A DNA stretch of 64,000 nt from Actinomadura viridilutea (GTDB lineage Bacteria > Actinomycetota > Actinomycetes > Streptosporangiales > Streptosporangiaceae). Below the pieces are notes generated by a model. The model was given only the letters and a program-made list of their open reading frames with translations, was not told the DNA's origin and did no database searches. The translations under genes and the position numbers were made by a program. The stretch is from positions 248,001 through 312,000 of the forward strand of contig PVNI01000002.1 in the NCBI GenBank assembly GCA_003001795.1, read 5' to 3'. Shown here piece by piece: positions 54,115-63,203 of the stretch (position 1 is its first letter; every line of letters starts with the position of its first letter).

Positions 54115-54416
54115 ACGTCTGGATCGCCGTGCTCGCCACCGGACTGGGCTGCTACGCGCTCAAGCTGGGCGGCCTGGTCGTGCCGCAGCGGGTCCTGGAC
54201 GACCCCCGGGTGCGGCGGTTCGCCGACCTGGTCCCGGTGGCGCTGCTGACCGCGCTGATCGCCGTGCAGGCCCTGGCCCAGAACGGCTCGCTGGAACTGG
54301 ACGCGCCGCGCCTGGCCGGCCTCGGCGCCGCGGTGGCGGCCCTGCTGCTGCGCGCCCCCTTCCTGGTCGTGCTGGTCGCGGCCGCGGGCGTGACCGCCGC
54401 CTTGCGCCTCGTCTAG
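54111..54416 (+). CDS. azlD: AzlD-family amino-acid exporter small subunit
   Basis: 101 aa. GTG at 54111 overlapping the azlC stop, with AAGGAG upstream. Four short membrane helices; the NVWIAVLATGLGCYALKLGG and DDPRVRRFADLVPVALLTAL segments are family-typical. Partner of AzlC. The next gene is on the opposite strand after a 48-base gap that contains a short GC hairpin. Confidence 0.9.
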   Translation: MNVWIAVLATGLGCYALKLGGLVVPQRVLDDPRVRRFADLVPVALLTALIAVQALAQNGSLELDAPRLAGLGAAVAALLLRAPFLVVLVAAAGVTAALRLV

Positions 54417-54464
54417 CGCGTCCCGTCCGCGCGTCTCATTGAGCGCGCACCCGTCCGGGGGCGG

Positions 54465-55394
54465 TCAGGACTCGGCGCTGACGATCTCCAGGGCGCGAGC
54501 GAGGTCGTCCGGGTACGGGCTCTCGAACTCCACCCACTCGCCGAGGGTGGGGTGCTCGAACCCGAGGCGCACCGCGTGCAGCCACTGGCGCGTCACGCCG
54601 AGCCGGGCGGCCAGCGTGGGGTCGGCGCCGTAGGCCAGGTCGCCGACGCACGGGTGCCGGATCGCCGACATGTGCACGCGGATCTGGTGGGTGCGGCCGG
54701 TCTCCAGCTTGATGTCGAGCAGGGTGGCCGCCCGGAACGCCTCCACCGTGTCGTAATGGGTGATCGACGGCTTGCCGCCCGCCACCACGGCGAACCGGCC
54801 GTCGCCGGACGGGTGCCGGTCGATGGGCGCGTCCACGGTGCCGCGGAAGGGGTCCGGGTGGCCCTGCACCAGCGCGTGGTAGCCCTTGTCGACGCGGCGC
54901 TCCTTGAAGGCCCGCTTCAGACGCGAGTACGCGACCTCGCTCTTGGCCACGACCATCGCCCCGGTGGTGTTGGCGTCCAGCCGGTGCACGATGCCCTGCC
55001 GTTCGGCGGCGCCGCTGGTGGCCACGGTGTGCCCGGCGCCCAGCAGCCCGCCGAGCACGGTGGGGCCGGTCCACCCCGTGGTCGGGTGGGCGGCGACCCC
55101 GACGGGCTTGTCGACGACGACGATGTCGGCGTCCTCGTACAGGATCTTCATCCCGGGCACGGGCTCGGCGACCGGGGCGGGGGGCGCGGGCGGCGGCGGC
55201 AGCGTCACCTCCAGCCAGGCGCCCGCGTGCAGCCGCTCGGACTTGGCGACCTCGCGCCCGTCCAGCAGCACGTCGCCGGCGGCGATGATGTCGGCGGCCC
55301 GGGTGCGCGACAGCCCGAACAGCCGCGCCAGCGCGGCGTCCACGCGCTCGCCCTCCAGCCCGTCGGGGACGGGCAGACTGCGCACCTCGGCCAT
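54465..55394 (-). CDS. RluA/RluD-family pseudouridine synthase
   Basis: 309 aa. ATG at 55394 with GGAGGTCC upstream, overlapping the lspA stop by one base. N-terminal S4 domain ([20 protein letters not shown], about 17-36) then the RluA catalytic fold. The catalytic Asp is in [17 protein letters not shown]; the usual HRLDKxTSG reads HRLDANTTG. Also [15 protein letters not shown]. Isomerises uridines, probably in 23S rRNA. Same transcript as lspA. Confidence 0.93.
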   Translation of the reverse strand: MAEVRSLPVPDGLEGERVDAALARLFGLSRTRAADIIAAGDVLLDGREVAKSERLHAGAWLEVTLPPPPAPPAPVAEPVPGMKILYEDADIVVVDKPVGVAAHPTTGWTGPTVLGGLLGAGHTVATSGAAERQGIVHRLDANTTGAMVVAKSEVAYSRLKRAFKERRVDKGYHALVQGHPDPFRGTVDAPIDRHPSGDGRFAVVAGGKPSITHYDTVEAFRAATLLDIKLETGRTHQIRVHMSAIRHPCVGDLAYGADPTLAARLGVTRQWLHAVRLGFEHPTLGEWVEFESPYPDDLARALEIVSAES

Positions 55395-56239
55395 CAGGAC
55401 CTCCCCTCCGGAGCCTCGGCGGCGCCGGAGCCGCCGTCGACGTCGCCATGAGCCTCAAAGTCGCCGTCGCCGCCGCCCGCCTCCCCGGCCGATGCGGGGA
55501 CCGCCCCTGCGGGCCCGCGGCCCGCAGACCGCTCCTGCGGACCGTCGGCGGCGCCTTCTCGCCCGGACGCCCCGGCGTCCCCGGCGCCGTCCGCGCCGGC
55601 GCGGGATCCGCCGGGTTCAGCGGCCTGAGCGGGCTCGTCGGGCTCGGCAGGCTCGGAGGAGTCGGCGGGCTCGGCGTCGCCGACCCGGGTGCCGTCGAGC
55701 TGCAGACCGCGCGCCGCCAGCACGACCGCGAGCGCGCCGCCGCACACGATCGCCGAGTCGGCCAGGTTGAACACCGGCCAGTACGGCAGCTCGATCCAGT
55801 CGACCACGTGCCCCTTCAGCGGCGCGGGCGCCCGCAGCAGCCGGTCGACCAGGTTGCCGACCGCGCCGCCCAGCAGCAGCCCCAGGCAGACCGCCCACGG
55901 CAGGCTGCGCAGGTTGCGGGCGGTGCGCAGGATGGCCGCCACCACCGCGCACGCGATCAGCGTGAAGATGATCGTGTAGCCGGTGCCGATGGAGAAGGCG
56001 GCGCCGCTGTTGCGCGTCTCGCGCAGCGTCAGCAGGCCGCCGAGCAGCCGGATCGGCTCCCGGTCGGACAGGGCGGCCACCACGATGATCTTCGAGACCG
56101 CGTCCAGGGTCAGCGCGACCAGCGCGACCGCGACCAGGGTGCCCACACGGCGCGGCCGAGGCGATCCGGACGATCCCTCGGCCCCGCTCGTCGACGACTC
56201 GTTCGTGTCGTTCAGCGACGTTCCTCGCGTTGTTTGCAT
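55394..56239 (-). CDS. lspA: Lipoprotein signal peptidase with acidic C-terminal extension
   Basis: 281 aa from ATG 56239, which overlaps the end of traR by 28 bases; no strong site is visible, so the start is uncertain. LspA cleaves the signal peptide of lipidated prolipoproteins. Four helices and both catalytic Asps are seen: VGNLVDRLL and FNLADSAIV, with [10 protein letters not shown]. The enzyme ends near residue 175; the last 105 residues are an acidic Glu/Ala/Gly/Asp tail of low complexity, not usual for LspA, which is about 160-200 aa. It parallels the tail on Lgt in this same genome. Confidence 0.9.
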   Translation of the reverse strand: MQTTRGTSLNDTNESSTSGAEGSSGSPRPRRVGTLVAVALVALTLDAVSKIIVVAALSDREPIRLLGGLLTLRETRNSGAAFSIGTGYTIIFTLIACAVVAAILRTARNLRSLPWAVCLGLLLGGAVGNLVDRLLRAPAPLKGHVVDWIELPYWPVFNLADSAIVCGGALAVVLAARGLQLDGTRVGDAEPADSSEPAEPDEPAQAAEPGGSRAGADGAGDAGASGREGAADGPQERSAGRGPAGAVPASAGEAGGGDGDFEAHGDVDGGSGAAEAPEGRS

Positions 56240-56967
56240 CTCACACATAGGGTCGCACGCGGGAACGCCTGAAGGCGCGCCTTGCCGATCGGCCTTCCGC
56301 ACGACTCGCAGATCCCGTACGTGCCCGCGTCCATCCGCTGGACGGCCCGCTCGTTCTGGGCGAGCAGGTCACGCGCATTGTAGGTCAACGCCAGCTCGTG
56401 TTCGCGGGCGTAGGTCTTGGCGCCCGCGTCGGCCTGGTCGTCCCCCGCCGACACGGTGGAGTCCCCGTCGGCGATGTGCGTGGCGGTGGCCGCGATCTCC
56501 GCCTCCAGCGCGCTGCTCTCCTCGCGCAGCCGCGCGCGCACCTCGGCCAGCTCCTCCTCGGTCCAGCGCTCCTCGTCCTCGCGGACGGGCAGCTCGGCCG
56601 CCTTCGCCGCACTGCCCTCGGCCCGTTCGGCGGACTCGGCGGACCTGCCCGCCGCCGTCTTGCTCGCAGGGGTCTTGGCGGAGGACGACCTGGCCGCGCG
56701 CTTGGCCGACGTCCTGCGCCCGCCGCCCGCGGCGACCTTCGCCGGAGCCGCCGCGTCGGCGGTCCGGTCCTTGGCCTTCTTCTTGGCCGCGGCTCTCCTG
56801 CCGGGGGCGCGCGCGTCCATCCCGGAGGACGCGGCCGCGCCGGAGGGGGCGCCCGAGGCCGCGGGTCCACCGCGGGCCTGCCCACCGGGAGGCTTGTCCC
56901 CCTGAGCCGCGCCGGCCATTCCGGCCCCCCTCGCGCTGATGTCCTCCACACGCAGTGCGGGCAGCAT
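56212..56967 (-). CDS. TraR/DksA-type zinc-finger protein
   Basis: 251 aa from ATG 56967 (AAGGGGA upstream); an ATG at 56919 also has a good site (GAGGGGGG) and would give 235 aa. A long basic, Ala/Lys-rich head (GRRAAAKKKAKDRT, RRTSAKRAARSSSAKTPASK) precedes the DksA fold: a coiled-coil pair about 140-215 (WTEEELAEVRARLREESSALE) and the four-Cys zinc finger Cys-X2-Cys-X17-Cys-X2-Cys (CESCG to CVRC). DksA-type proteins act on RNA polymerase's secondary channel, but the tip Asp pair was not confirmed. In the conserved lspA-traR-ileS order. Confidence 0.9.
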   Translation of the reverse strand: MLPALRVEDISARGAGMAGAAQGDKPPGGQARGGPAASGAPSGAAASSGMDARAPGRRAAAKKKAKDRTADAAAPAKVAAGGGRRTSAKRAARSSSAKTPASKTAAGRSAESAERAEGSAAKAAELPVREDEERWTEEELAEVRARLREESSALEAEIAATATHIADGDSTVSAGDDQADAGAKTYAREHELALTYNARDLLAQNERAVQRMDAGTYGICESCGRPIGKARLQAFPRATLCVRCKQREERR

Positions 56968-57270
56968 AGGTCCCCTTTCACGGGACGGCAAACGACATGC
57001 GGCGACGCTCCACCACGCCGACGCGGATTACTGACCGCATATGCCCAGTCACGACCGCGCGGGAACCTCCGACCGGCCAGATCGCAAGAGTGACCTGGGT
57101 CACATTCCCCTGTCCTCCGGTGGCATCGCCGACGCGGACGGGAAGAGATTGAGGCCAGGGTGCGTTACCGTCACAGCCAGCGGCCTCATCGGCACGGCCT
57201 TGATGGGGACACCTGCCGCCGCAAGCAGCCATGAGCGACCCGGGGACGGTGCGAGCCCGGGGGCGGGCCC
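56968..57270. other. Divergent spacer between traR and ileS
   Basis: About 300 bases carrying both promoters and a CRP-like palindrome. An open plus-strand frame begins at 57041 and runs into the T-box and ileS, but it reads as noncoding (no family, no ribosome site). Confidence 0.5.
57089..57104. promoter_or_regulatory. CRP/FNR-like palindrome
   Basis: GTGACCTGGGTCAC (57090-57103) is a near-perfect palindrome matching the Crp pattern GTGA-N6-TCAC, with A on the right as in TGTGA-N6-TCACA and one mismatch on the left. It lies between the divergent traR and ileS genes. Confidence 0.5.
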
Positions 57271-57490
57271 GGCGGTCAGATCACCCCGGAGCCGCCGGAA
57301 GAACCGCCCGCCCGCGCCGAGCGGGACGCCCCGTCGCGTCCCCCGCCGGCCGGACGGGCCCAGTAGACCCGGCAGCCGAGAGGCGAACGAAGCGGGTCGC
57401 GCCGCGGCGCGGCCAAGGAGGGTGGTACCGCGGGGCCCCACGGAGCCTCGTCCCTCCGGTCCACGTGCCGTCCATGTGAGCATCCGGAGG
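57271..57490 (+). promoter_or_regulatory. T-box riboswitch (translational type) controlling ileS
   Basis: The T-box core AGGGTGGTACCGCGG is at 57419-57433. A very short stem I (GGCGG 57271-57275 with CCGCC 57292-57296) shows the specifier ATC (57280-57282) in its loop, an isoleucine codon, as in the ultrashort stem-I ileS T-boxes of actinobacteria. Two competing folds are clear: a sequestrator CCTCCGG (57453-57459) with CCGGAGG (57484-57490) hides the ileS ribosome site, and an antisequestrator GGAGGG (57417-57422) with CCCTCC (57452-57457). Uncharged tRNA(Ile) should favour the second and open translation. Confidence 0.9.
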
Positions 57491-57497
57491 TCCGCCC

Positions 57498-60400
57498 GTG
57501 AGTCGTCGGTTCCGCCCGCTGCCCGCGCAGGTCGACCTGCCCGCCCTGGAGCGGGAGATGCTGCGCCGCTGGCGGGAGAACAGGATCTTCGAGCGCTCCC
57601 TGGAGCGCACCGCGTCCGGGCCGCGCTGGACGTTCTACGAGGGCCCGCCCACCGCCAACGGCATGCCGGGCGTGCACCACGTCGAAGCCCGGGTCTTCAA
57701 GGACGTCTTCCCCCGCTTCAAGACGATGAAGGGCTTCCACGTGCCCCGCAGGGCCGGATGGGACTGCCACGGCCTGCCCGTCGAGGTCGCGGTGGAGCGG
57801 GAGCTCGGCCTGTCCGGAAAGAAGGACATCGAGACCTACGGCGTGGCGGAGTTCAACCGGCGCTGCCGCGAGTCGGTGCTGCGCCACGTGGACGCCTTCG
57901 AGGAGATGTCGGACCGGCTGGGCTTCTGGGTGGACACGGCCAAGGCCTACCGCACCATGGACCCCGATTACATCGAGTCCGTGTGGTGGTCCCTGAAGGT
58001 CGTGTTCGACAAGGGACTGCTGTTCCGCGACTTCCGCATCACCCCCTACTGCCCGCGGTGCGGCACCGGCCTGTCCGACCACGAGCTCGGCCAGCCCGGC
58101 GGGTACGAGACGGTCACCAGCCCGTCGGTCTACGTGCGCATGCCCGTCACGGCCGGCCCCCTCGCCGACCTCGGCGCGTCCCTGCTCACCTGGACCACCA
58201 CCCCGTGGACGCTGGTGTCCAACACCGCGGTCGCCGTCCACCCCGACGTCGCCTACGTCGCGGCCCGCCCGGCGGGGTCCGACGAGGTGCTGGTCGTCGC
58301 CGAGCCGCTCCTGGACCAGGTCTTGGGAGAGGGGGCGGAACGGCTCGCCGCGTTCCAGGGCGCCGAACTGGAACGCACCCCCTACCGGCGCCCGTTCGAC
58401 CTGGTCGACATCCCCGACGCGCACTACGTGGTGCTGGGCGACTACGTCACCGTCGAGGACGGCACCGGTCTCGTCCACCAGGCGCCGGCGTTCGGCGCCG
58501 ACGACATGGCCGTCTGCCGCGCCTACGGCATGCCCGTCGTCAACCCGATCGGCCCCGACGGGCGGTTCCTGCGCGAGGTCCCCCTGGTGGGCGGCATGTT
58601 CTTCAAGAACGCCGACGCGCCCCTCATCGCCGACCTCGAGGCCCGCGGACTGCTGTACCGCGGCGGCGAGCTGGAGCACAGCTATCCGCACTGCTGGCGC
58701 TGCCACACGCCCCTGCTCTACTACGCGCTGCCCGCCTGGTACATCCGCACCACCCAGATCAAGCAGCGGCTGCTGGAGGAGAACGAGCGGACCAACTGGT
58801 TCCCCGAGACCGTCAAGCACGGCCGCTACGGGGAATGGCTGCGCAACAACGTCGACTGGGCGCTGTCCCGCAGCCGCTACTGGGGGACGCCGCTGCCGCT
58901 GTGGGTGTGCGAGGCCGACGACGACCACGTCACGTGCGTCGGCTCCCTGGCCGAATTGGGCGAGCTGGCCGGGCGGGACCTGTCGACCCTGGACCCGCAC
59001 CGCCCCTATGTGGACGAGGTCGTCTTCCCCTGCCCGCAGTGCGGTGCGCAGGCCCGCCGCGTGCCCGACGTCATCGACGCCTGGTACGACTCAGGGGCGA
59101 TGCCGTTCGCGCAGTGGGGCGCCCCGCACCGCAACAAGGAGATCTTCGAGTCGTCCTACCCCGCCCAGTACATCTGCGAGGCGCAGGACCAGACGCGCGG
59201 CTGGTTCTACTCCCTCATGGCCGTCGGCACCCTGGTGTTCGACCGCTCCTCCTACGAGAACGTGCTGTGCCTGGGGCTGATCCTGGCCGAGGACGGCCGC
59301 AAGATGAGCAAGCACCTGGGCAACATGCTCGAGCCCATCCCGCTCATGGACAAGCACGGCGCCGACGCGCTGCGCTGGTTCATGCTCGCCAGCGGCATGC
59401 CGTGGGCTTCGCGCCGGGTGGGCCACAACGCCCTGGAGGAGATCGTCCGCAAGGTGCTCCTCACCTACTGGAACACCGCGTCGTTCCTGGTGCTGTACGC
59501 CGACGCCGCCGCGGCCCAGGGCGGCCGCCCGTGGACGCCGGAGCGGAGGGACGAGGCCCCCGCCCCCGCCGACCGCCCCCTTCTGGACCGCTGGGCCCTG
59601 GCCGAACTGCACCGCACCGTCCGCGAGGTGGACGCCGCCCTGGAGCGGTTCGACTCGGCCGCCGCGGGACGCCGCCTCGCCGAATTCATCGACGACCTGT
59701 CGAACTGGTATGTGCGCCGCTCCCGGCGGCGCTTCTGGGAGGGGCCCGACACCCCCGCCGGAGCCGCCGCGTTCGCCACGCTCTACGAGTGCCTGGAGAC
59801 CCTGACCCGGCTCATGGCGCCGATGGTGCCGTTCATCACCGACTATGTCTGGGACGCGATCCGTCCCGCCGACGCCCCCGAGTCGGTGCACCTGGCCGAC
59901 TGGCCCGCCGTCCGCGAGGACCTGATCGACCCGCGGCTGACCGCCCAGATGGGCCTCGTGCGCCGCCTGGTGGAGCTGGGCCGGTCCGCGCGGGCCGCCA
60001 GCGGGGTGCGCACCCGCCAGCCCCTCGGCCGCGCCCTCGTCGGCGCGCCCGGCTGGCCGGACCTGCCCGACGAACTGCGCGCCCAGATCGCCGAGGAGCT
60101 CAACGTCACGGCCCTGCAGGACCTGTCGTCCATCGGCGGCGACCTCGTCCACTACCAGGTCAAGCCCAACTTCCGCGCGCTGGGCCGCCGCTTCGCCAAG
60201 GACACGCCCAAGGTCGCCGAGGCGGTCGCCGCCGCCGATCCGGCCGCGCTCGCCGCCGCCCTGCGCGCCGACGGGTCCGCCGCCGTCGAGGCGCCCGGCG
60301 TCGGCACCGTGGCCCTCTCCCCCGCCGAGGTGATCGTCACCGAACGGCCGCGCACCGGCTGGGCCGTGGAGAGCGCCGCGGGCGAGACGGTCGCGCTCGA

Positions 60401-60686
60401 CCTGACCGTGACGCCCGAGCTGCGGCGCGCCGGCCTGGTCCGCGAGGTGGTCCGGCTGCTGCAGGACGCCCGCAAGGCCGCGGGGCTGGAGGTCACCGAC
60501 CGCGTCCTGCTGTGGTGGCGCGCCTCCGGCGACGACCTCGCCGAGGCCCTGCGCGACCACGGCGCGCAGATCGCCGCCGAGGTCCTGGCCGTCGACGTCC
60601 GCGAGGGCCGCCCGGACGAGGACCTGCCCGCCCGCCGCGACGACGCGCTGGGGCTGACGTTCTGGCTGCGCCGCGCCGACGCCTGA
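57498..60686 (+). CDS. ileS: Isoleucyl-tRNA synthetase
   Basis: 1062 aa; GTG at 57498 with GGAGG upstream, the site covered by the T-box switch. Class I synthetase of the long type: PPTANGMPGVHHVEAR carries the HIGH-equivalent (GVHH, 58-61), and KMSKS is KMSKH in GRKMSKHLGNM (about 600). The CP1 editing domain has TWTTTPWTL and WWHADD-type segments with HCWRCHTPLLYYA. An anticodon-binding and Zn-containing tail follow. The HIGH/KMSKH variants fit the actinobacterial form. Preceded by TraR/DksA divergently and followed by a DUF1707 gene. Confidence 0.96.
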   Translation: MSRRFRPLPAQVDLPALEREMLRRWRENRIFERSLERTASGPRWTFYEGPPTANGMPGVHHVEARVFKDVFPRFKTMKGFHVPRRAGWDCHGLPVEVAVERELGLSGKKDIETYGVAEFNRRCRESVLRHVDAFEEMSDRLGFWVDTAKAYRTMDPDYIESVWWSLKVVFDKGLLFRDFRITPYCPRCGTGLSDHELGQPGGYETVTSPSVYVRMPVTAGPLADLGASLLTWTTTPWTLVSNTAVAVHPDVAYVAARPAGSDEVLVVAEPLLDQVLGEGAERLAAFQGAELERTPYRRPFDLVDIPDAHYVVLGDYVTVEDGTGLVHQAPAFGADDMAVCRAYGMPVVNPIGPDGRFLREVPLVGGMFFKNADAPLIADLEARGLLYRGGELEHSYPHCWRCHTPLLYYALPAWYIRTTQIKQRLLEENERTNWFPETVKHGRYGEWLRNNVDWALSRSRYWGTPLPLWVCEADDDHVTCVGSLAELGELAGRDLSTLDPHRPYVDEVVFPCPQCGAQARRVPDVIDAWYDSGAMPFAQWGAPHRNKEIFESSYPAQYICEAQDQTRGWFYSLMAVGTLVFDRSSYENVLCLGLILAEDGRKMSKHLGNMLEPIPLMDKHGADALRWFMLASGMPWASRRVGHNALEEIVRKVLLTYWNTASFLVLYADAAAAQGGRPWTPERRDEAPAPADRPLLDRWALAELHRTVREVDAALERFDSAAAGRRLAEFIDDLSNWYVRRSRRRFWEGPDTPAGAAAFATLYECLETLTRLMAPMVPFITDYVWDAIRPADAPESVHLADWPAVREDLIDPRLTAQMGLVRRLVELGRSARAASGVRTRQPLGRALVGAPGWPDLPDELRAQIAEELNVTALQDLSSIGGDLVHYQVKPNFRALGRRFAKDTPKVAEAVAAADPAALAAALRADGSAAVEAPGVGTVALSPAEVIVTERPRTGWAVESAAGETVALDLTVTPELRRAGLVREVVRLLQDARKAAGLEVTDRVLLWWRASGDDLAEALRDHGAQIAAEVLAVDVREGRPDEDLPARRDDALGLTFWLRRADA

Positions 60687-60732
60687 GCGGCCAGTTGCCC
60701 GAAAGGGGTTCTTCACGATGCATCGCGTTTGC

Positions 60733-60738
60733 GATGAT
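60733..60738 (+). promoter_or_regulatory. -10 element before the DUF1707 gene
   Basis: GATGAT followed by six bases and GTG 60745; with no ribosome site near, a leaderless start is possible. TTCACG about 16 bases upstream may be the -35. Confidence 0.35.
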
Positions 60739-60744
60739 GGCGAC

Positions 60745-61620
60745 GTGAACCTGCCCGAACACTCCTCTTCCACCGACCCGGCCCCGTCGCCGTCGGCCGC
60801 CGAGCGGTCCGACCCGGCGCGGCCGCCCGCGTCCGGGCCGGCACCGGGCGACGCGGCCGCGGACCCGGCGCTGCTGCGCGCCTCGGACGCCGACCGGGAC
60901 CGGGTCGCCGACCTGCTGCGCGAGGCCCTCGCCGAGGGGCGCATCACCCCGGAGGAGCACGCCGAGCGGATCGACGCGGTCTACCGGGCGAAGACCTACG
61001 CCGAGCTGACCCCCCTGGTCTCGGACATCCCCGGGGCCGCCGAGCAGGCCCCTCTCCCGCCCGAGGCCTCCCGGCCGCGCGTCAGCCTGCGCAAGGAGGC
61101 GGCGGCCCCGAACCTGCCGCCGCCCGAGCGGCAGCCCACGTCCCTCGTCGCGATCTTCTCGGGGGCGCAGCGGCGGGGACGCTGGCTGGTCGAGCCCACC
61201 ACCAACGTCAACTGCGTGTTCGGCGGCGTGGAGCTGGACTTCCGGAAGGCCGTGCTGTCGCAGGCGGAGGTGACCGTCAACGTCTCCTGCCTGTTCGGCG
61301 GCGTGGAGGTCGTCGTGCCGCCGGGCGTCCGGGTGACCAACTCCGTCTCGGCGGTCTTCGGCGGGGTGGAACTGCCGGACGACGACCCGTTGGAACCGGA
61401 CGCGCCGGTCGTCCGGTTGACCGGATTCCTGCTGTTCGGCGGCGTCAGGGTGCAGCGCCGCGCCCTGGACGGCACCGGCGACCGCCGACACGAGGGTCGC
61501 GACGAGGTGCGCGAGCGGCTGCGCGAGCACCGCCGGGAGATCCGCGAACACCGCCGGGAACTGCGCGAGCACCGTCGGGAGCTGCGCGAGGCGCACCGCC
61601 GCGGACGCCGGGATCTGTGA
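60745..61620 (+). CDS. DUF1707 plus LiaF-like C-terminal domain protein
   Basis: 291 aa from GTG 60745 (300 from ATG 60718). A disordered Pro/Ser/Ala head, then DUF1707 (about 50-100, LRASDADRDRVADLLREALAEGRITPEEHAERID), then a region with four FGGVE-type turns (CVFGGVELD, CLFGGVEVV, AVFGGVELP, LLFGGVRV) like the LiaF-type cell-envelope sensor fold. The tail is a basic helix built from seven-residue HRRExRE repeats. Membrane stress regulation is the usual theme for such folds, but no membrane segment is present here. Function inferred. Confidence 0.85.
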   Translation: MNLPEHSSSTDPAPSPSAAERSDPARPPASGPAPGDAAADPALLRASDADRDRVADLLREALAEGRITPEEHAERIDAVYRAKTYAELTPLVSDIPGAAEQAPLPPEASRPRVSLRKEAAAPNLPPPERQPTSLVAIFSGAQRRGRWLVEPTTNVNCVFGGVELDFRKAVLSQAEVTVNVSCLFGGVEVVVPPGVRVTNSVSAVFGGVELPDDDPLEPDAPVVRLTGFLLFGGVRVQRRALDGTGDRRHEGRDEVRERLREHRREIREHRRELREHRRELREAHRRGRRDL

Positions 61621-61654
61621 CCCGGGCGTCGGGAGGCGGCGTCAGGAGCAGGCG

Positions 61655-63025
61655 TCAGGAGGAGGTCTGGTCGCGGTCGGGCTGGCAGACCAGGCAGGGC
61701 GTGCAGCCCCGCGCGACGGCCTCCGCCCGGGACAGGGTGTCCAGGTCCTCCGCCTCGTCGCCGATGTCCTCGATCAGCGCGCAGTCGACGCGGTGGTAGC
61801 GCTTGGTCCCGCTGAGGATGCGCACCTGCGGGCCGTCCGCATCGGCCGGCTCGCCCGCCTCGGCTCCCGCCCCCGGCTTCTCGGAGTCCGGGGCGGCCTG
61901 CTTCCCGGCGGCCGGGGCGGCCTGCTTCCCGGCGGCCGGGGCGGCCTGTTTCCCGGCGGCCGGGGCGGCCGCGTGCGCCGCGTCCCGCGCGGGCGCCGGG
62001 ACGTCCGTTCCGGAGGCGTCCGCCTCGCGGGCGGTCGGCGGGATGGGCCGCGTCGTCGTGGTGTCAGCGAACGCGGTGTCGGCGGACGTGTTGTCGGCGG
62101 ACGCGGCGTCGCCCGCGTCGCCCTCGGCGGCGGTCGTCGACGCCGCGGGCCCGGCCGACGGGCTCTCGGCGGAGCCGCGCGCGGCGGGCTCCTGCGCGGC
62201 GGCGCCGCCGGACGGCCGCGACGCGGCGGCCTCACCGGGCAGCGGCCACGCGGACGGCGGTGCGCTCGTCGACGCGGAGGCGCCCGGCGCGGGCCGGTCC
62301 GACGCCGGCGCGGCGGAGGCCGGCTCGGCGGACGCAGACGGGGACACGGACGCGGACGGGGACGCCGAGCGGCCGGATCCGGCCACGGGCTCGGCCGACG
62401 CCGTGGAGCGGGCCTGCCCGCCGGCCCCGGCGGGCACCGACACCGCGGCGCGCGCCGCCAGAGCGGTGTCGGGCATGCAGGCGGTGCAGGGGCTGAACCC
62501 CTCCTCCTTGGCCTCGATGTAGGTCAGCTCGTCCTTGTCGCGCCCCGCCAGCTGCCGGCAGGTGTCCAGGTGGTAGCGGCGGCGGCCGCGCACCACGTAC
62601 ACCAGGGCGTCGTCGGGGACGTCCGCCGGCTGGACGGGAACGTCCACGGGCGTGTCGGACGGGGCGCCGGCGTCCTTGCCGGGAGGAGCGGCGGCGGGCG
62701 CCGGGACGGTCGCGGCGCGACCGGACGTGGCGCCCTTCTTCTCCTTCTTGTCCTTCTTGTCCTTGCGGCCGGTCCTGGACTTGCGCGGCGGGGCCGCGGC
62801 GGGGGCGGGAACCGGGCCGAACAGCTCCTTGCGCCGCAGGAAGACCCCGATCGCCAGGCACAGGAACGACACCAGGCTGACCGCGATCGAGGTGTAGATC
62901 ACCACCAGCGCGTCCACGCCGAGCACCTGCGCGCTGTCTCCGCTGCCCGTGGTGATGTCCGCGACGACGCCCGCGACCAGCAGGGCGATCGCCACCACCA
63001 CGAGGACGCCACTCACGATGATCAA
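61655..63025 (-). CDS. Membrane protein with two Ada-like cysteine modules
   Basis: 456 aa. TTG start at 63025 after GGGAGAGACC; an in-frame GTG at 63016 is an alternative. Two N-terminal membrane helices (about 1-24, 38-65), then a long Ala/Pro/Ser-rich cytoplasmic or extracellular part containing two copies of a module: RRRYHLDTCRQLAG with FSPCTACMPD (about 150-185) and KRYHRVDCALIEDI with GCTPCLVCQPD (about 415-450). Each has H-x3-C and C-x2-C plus a helix with E/A, the layout of the Ada metal-binding domain. Between them lie AAPAAGKQ repeats. Zinc binding is inferred. Unknown function. Confidence 0.8.
   Translation of the reverse strand: MIIVSGVLVVVAIALLVAGVVADITTGSGDSAQVLGVDALVVIYTSIAVSLVSFLCLAIGVFLRRKELFGPVPAPAAAPPRKSRTGRKDKKDKKEKKGATSGRAATVPAPAAAPPGKDAGAPSDTPVDVPVQPADVPDDALVYVVRGRRRYHLDTCRQLAGRDKDELTYIEAKEEGFSPCTACMPDTALAARAAVSVPAGAGGQARSTASAEPVAGSGRSASPSASVSPSASAEPASAAPASDRPAPGASASTSAPPSAWPLPGEAAASRPSGGAAAQEPAARGSAESPSAGPAASTTAAEGDAGDAASADNTSADTAFADTTTTRPIPPTAREADASGTDVPAPARDAAHAAAPAAGKQAAPAAGKQAAPAAGKQAAPDSEKPGAGAEAGEPADADGPQVRILSGTKRYHRVDCALIEDIGDEAEDLDTLSRAEAVARGCTPCLVCQPDRDQTSS
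61897..61968. repeat. 24-bp coding tandem repeat (AAPAAGKQ)
   Basis: Three copies of a 24-bp unit give the APAAGKQA octapeptide of the membrane protein. In-frame, so copy changes would only alter linker length. Boundaries approximate. Confidence 0.6.
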
Positions 63026-63203
63026 GGGTCTCTCCCCCTCCAGGGCCGGGCGCTCTCCGGAGCACGTCGCTCCGGACGGCCTTCACCGACGTACCGGAAC
63101 GCCGCCGGAACGGCGTCGGCCCGCGCGCATACGGCGAACACGCCGCGACGGGCCGACCGCGGCGCGGCGGTCGGGAAAGACACTACAGCCTGCGGGCCCG
63201 GGG

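Noticed and set aside
57041..57497. Plus-strand frame running into ileS
   Set aside because: Covers the T-box and promoter; composition is noncoding and ileS has its own well-placed start.
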